Origin: Hemicentrotus pulcherrimus
Taxonomy: Eukaryota; Echinodermata; Echinoidea; Camarodonta; Strongylocentrotidae
Length of the DNA stretch: 64,000 bases
Direction of reading: 5' to 3'
NCBI GenBank assembly: GCA_003118195.1
Contig: BEXV01000685.1
Coordinates: 27,036-91,035, forward strand
The first letter of the stretch is position 1. Each line of letters opens with the position of its first letter. The position numbers and the translations under genes were made by a program. A model generated the notes under the pieces. That model was not told the DNA's origin. It did not search any database and worked only from the letters and a program-made list of their open reading frames with translations. Below are positions 61,945 through 64,000 of the stretch, in pieces.

Positions 61945-63585
61945 GCTCGTTATTAAAAAAAAGTGGGGGACCCTGACAAAGTCGAATTTCCCCGACGCGA
62001 ATCATTATGCACGGGCCATATAGAAGTCGCCACCGCACAACCCAGTTTTTCCTCTTTTATATCGATAGCTTTAAGGCAAAAATCACAGTTTTCTTTGAGG
62101 GGGAATACAGGTCCAATCTTATGATATAGATCGGGTCAATAAAGATAGGTAATAAATAGGTAGCCATGAAGTCTTTCAAGCAAGCCTTTGGATATTTTTT
62201 AGCTGCCTGCCATCTGCAGACGATACATTTTTGGTGCGCTATAGGGCTCAACAGGAAAATTTCAGATAAACGAAAGGGTCATAATAAAAAGTCCGATCCA
62301 CTGCAATAACATTCATCAGTGGTAAAATATAGTAAGTCACATGCACTTTATTTCCTTTTGACTCTCTGATATTAACTATAGAGTATATCTATATATTTTT
62401 TATTTTGGTTCGTGTGGCATTTTATAAGGGCGATGAGTCAAAACCCAAGAGCATAATCATAATTTAGAGACCTATTCCAGTCAAGAACACTACCAAAGCT
62501 AAGTTGCAGTCCTCGTACAATGAAAACAATGTTGGATTTATTAAAAACAAATTTTGAATTATTAAAAAGGACGATAAACAATTTGTTATTGCAATTATCT
62601 TCCTCTAAAAATCAATTATGTAATAATTCAAATCAAATCGCAAATTCTACACACAAAACGGGGGAAAGGGCACAGAAATGTTGTTAGTATCTCCACCATT
62701 GGGAAAATGCGTAAAAGTGAGAACCCATCATCTCCTCTGAAAATGTAATAGACGTCTAGAAATCAAAGATTATGATTGAATATTTCATTGTAAATCTCGG
62801 TTTTTTTTTTTGTTCTTCTACGAAAACAGATACTTTTTGGTTAATTTCTGTTTTATTGGTATCTACTACATTCTGGGTTAGTTTTCACCACATTCATGAC
62901 AATAGATCTGCTATCATTAATGAGTTGATCTCTCTCTCTCTCTATCCCTCTCTTTGTCTTTCCCCCCATTTATTTGATGTCATCACGATGCTAAATCTCT
63001 TTGAGCTCTTCCTTTCCCCTCCGTGTTTCTACATTCTGTGTAATTAAAACGTTGTGGTCACTTGTGATGTGGGCCAAATCGAGATAACGAAGCGCACACG
63101 CGCACAGATGATGAAAATCGCTCGACCTCAAAACCTCCAATCGATCGAAACGCAGACGACGATATAGATCTCAAGTATCTAAACTATGTTATCGTTTTGT
63201 CACATGATCCGTTTTGGTCATCCCGGGTAAGTCAATGAATAATGTACGTTGAATTTAAAATGCAACGATAACGAGAGGCGATCGAGGATATTTTTCATTA
63301 AGCGTACTTGGGCATACTGTGGTCCAGACTTACTTACGGGCAATTACAGATTTGAGTGGCGTCAAAACGGCAAATGAATCATTGTGTGCGTCTATCGTTC
63401 TAGCGTAAAATCCCTATATTATTCTGCCTTAAAGTTCCACTGTATAGGAATCAATTTGTCTTTCGCTACGAAAACAGAATAAGAAAGCTAAATAACTACA
63501 GCATGATGCATTGAATTGAGTTCATCTTAATGATAAAAGTTGTTGTTTTCACTAGGAATATATTTTTCATATATTACATGCAGAC
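61945..63585. other. Non-coding AT-rich DNA before the terminal open frame
   Basis: Contains a short CT run (about 62930-62946) and unique sequence. No exon is supported. If the CpG block at 60.4-60.7 kb is a plus-strand first exon, this would be its first intron. Confidence 0.35.
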
Positions 63586-63960
63586 ATGTCTCTTAAATCT
63601 TTTCGTCTCTGGTTGAAACGAGTTCGAAAAGTACTTGAAGAAGTGGTTGCGGCACGATCTTCGCTTTGCCCCCAAAATATGTTACCCTTAATTGGTACAC
63701 AGTTTGAAAGTGTGAAAACAATATTTCAGTGTTTGTCTATGAAACAGCTAGGTGCTACAAATGAATTCGAAACCACAGTCAATAATATACCATTAATGCT
63801 AAATATATTACTCATTGCGGATGTAGTATCTAAAATAATATCGCTAGTGATATTCGTTTGTCTCGCAATGTGGTCAATAAGGGATCTAAAAGATCACGAC
63901 GTTTCGTGCGCTGCTGCAACTAAGTGTTGCAGCAGCGCACGAAACGTCGTGATCTTTTAG
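63586..63960 (+). CDS. Unrecognised open frame (124 codons) running into a terminal palindrome
   Basis: The frame starts MSLKSFRLWLKR, has a basic N-terminus, and has a hydrophobic stretch at about residues 68-97 (NIPLMLNILLIADVVSKIIS and onward) suitable for one membrane segment. A splice-acceptor-like ATTACATGCAG ends two bases before the ATG, so it may be the 5' part of a coding exon. Codons up to about residue 111 look protein-like. From 63926 the sequence is the reverse complement of 63846-63920, so the last 12 or so residues and the stop are created by the palindrome. The true 3' part is therefore unknown. I recognise no family. It could be part of a real gene, a transposon fragment, or chance. 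Confidence 0.25.
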   Translation: MSLKSFRLWLKRVRKVLEEVVAARSSLCPQNMLPLIGTQFESVKTIFQCLSMKQLGATNEFETTVNNIPLMLNILLIADVVSKIISLVIFVCLAMWSIRDLKDHDVSCAAATKCCSSARNVVIF

Positions 63961-64000
63961 ATCCCTTATTGACCACATTGCGAGACAAACGAATATCACT
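63846..64000. repeat. Perfect 75-bp inverted repeat with 5-bp loop at the window edge
   Basis: Left arm 63846-63920 and right arm 63926-64000 are exact reverse complements at 75 of 75 positions, separated by TAAGT. The right arm is cut by the window end, so the repeat may be longer. The arms overlap an open frame and are ordinary complexity, not simple repeat. Perfect identity with so short a loop points to a very recent inverted duplication, or to a fold-back chimera in the reads or assembly. Confidence 0.97.

Noticed and set aside
1..64000. CRISPR arrays, bacterial operons, phage or viral genes
   Set aside because: No spaced identical repeats of that kind and no recognisable viral or bacterial coding; the DNA is eukaryotic in layout.

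Overview
This is eukaryotic, AT-rich, mostly non-coding DNA: single coding exons separated by many kilobases, consensus GT/AG splice sites, dense (CT)n, (CA)n, (AAT)n and (ACC)n simple repeats, tRNA-derived SINE-like copies, and one 320-base assembly gap (51172-51491). The only firmly recognised gene is an Lmx1-type LIM-homeobox gene. With the repeat style this suggests a marine invertebrate, most likely an echinoderm such as a sea urchin. The species call is inference, and another invertebrate cannot be excluded.

The Lmx1-like gene runs on the minus strand. A candidate CpG-rich promoter and non-coding first exon lie near 46313-46580 (two inverted CCAAT boxes, GT donor). The first coding exon is 39617-39725 (start codon at 39671, 18 codons). 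The next exon is 32631-32822 and encodes a complete first LIM domain ending in a phase-2 donor. The two coding exons join in frame, and the acceptor of the second is a NAGNAG tandem site. The second LIM domain and homeodomain were not found, so they probably lie beyond coordinate 1. If so, 1-32630 is one very long intron.

Inside that presumed intron, on the same strand, is a compact candidate gene at 22028-22297. It has a TATA box, strong Kozak context, an upstream in-frame stop, an 89-residue signal-peptide-like protein with four downstream cysteines, and a poly(A) signal. I do not recognise its family; it is the best candidate for something undescribed here.

The region 46.6-64 kb is mainly repeats, the gap and isolated regulatory-looking sites. 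It includes a CpG-rich block at 60.4-60.7 kb, a TATA box and a fused CRE/RFX X-box near 61.8-61.9 kb, and an unrecognised open frame at 63586. That frame runs into a perfect palindrome (two 75-bp arms, 5-bp loop) whose right arm is cut by the window edge. The palindrome is either a very young inverted duplication or an assembly or read fold-back artefact.

Most other open frames in the window are low-complexity (CT/GA or ACC) artefacts or chance frames and were left out.
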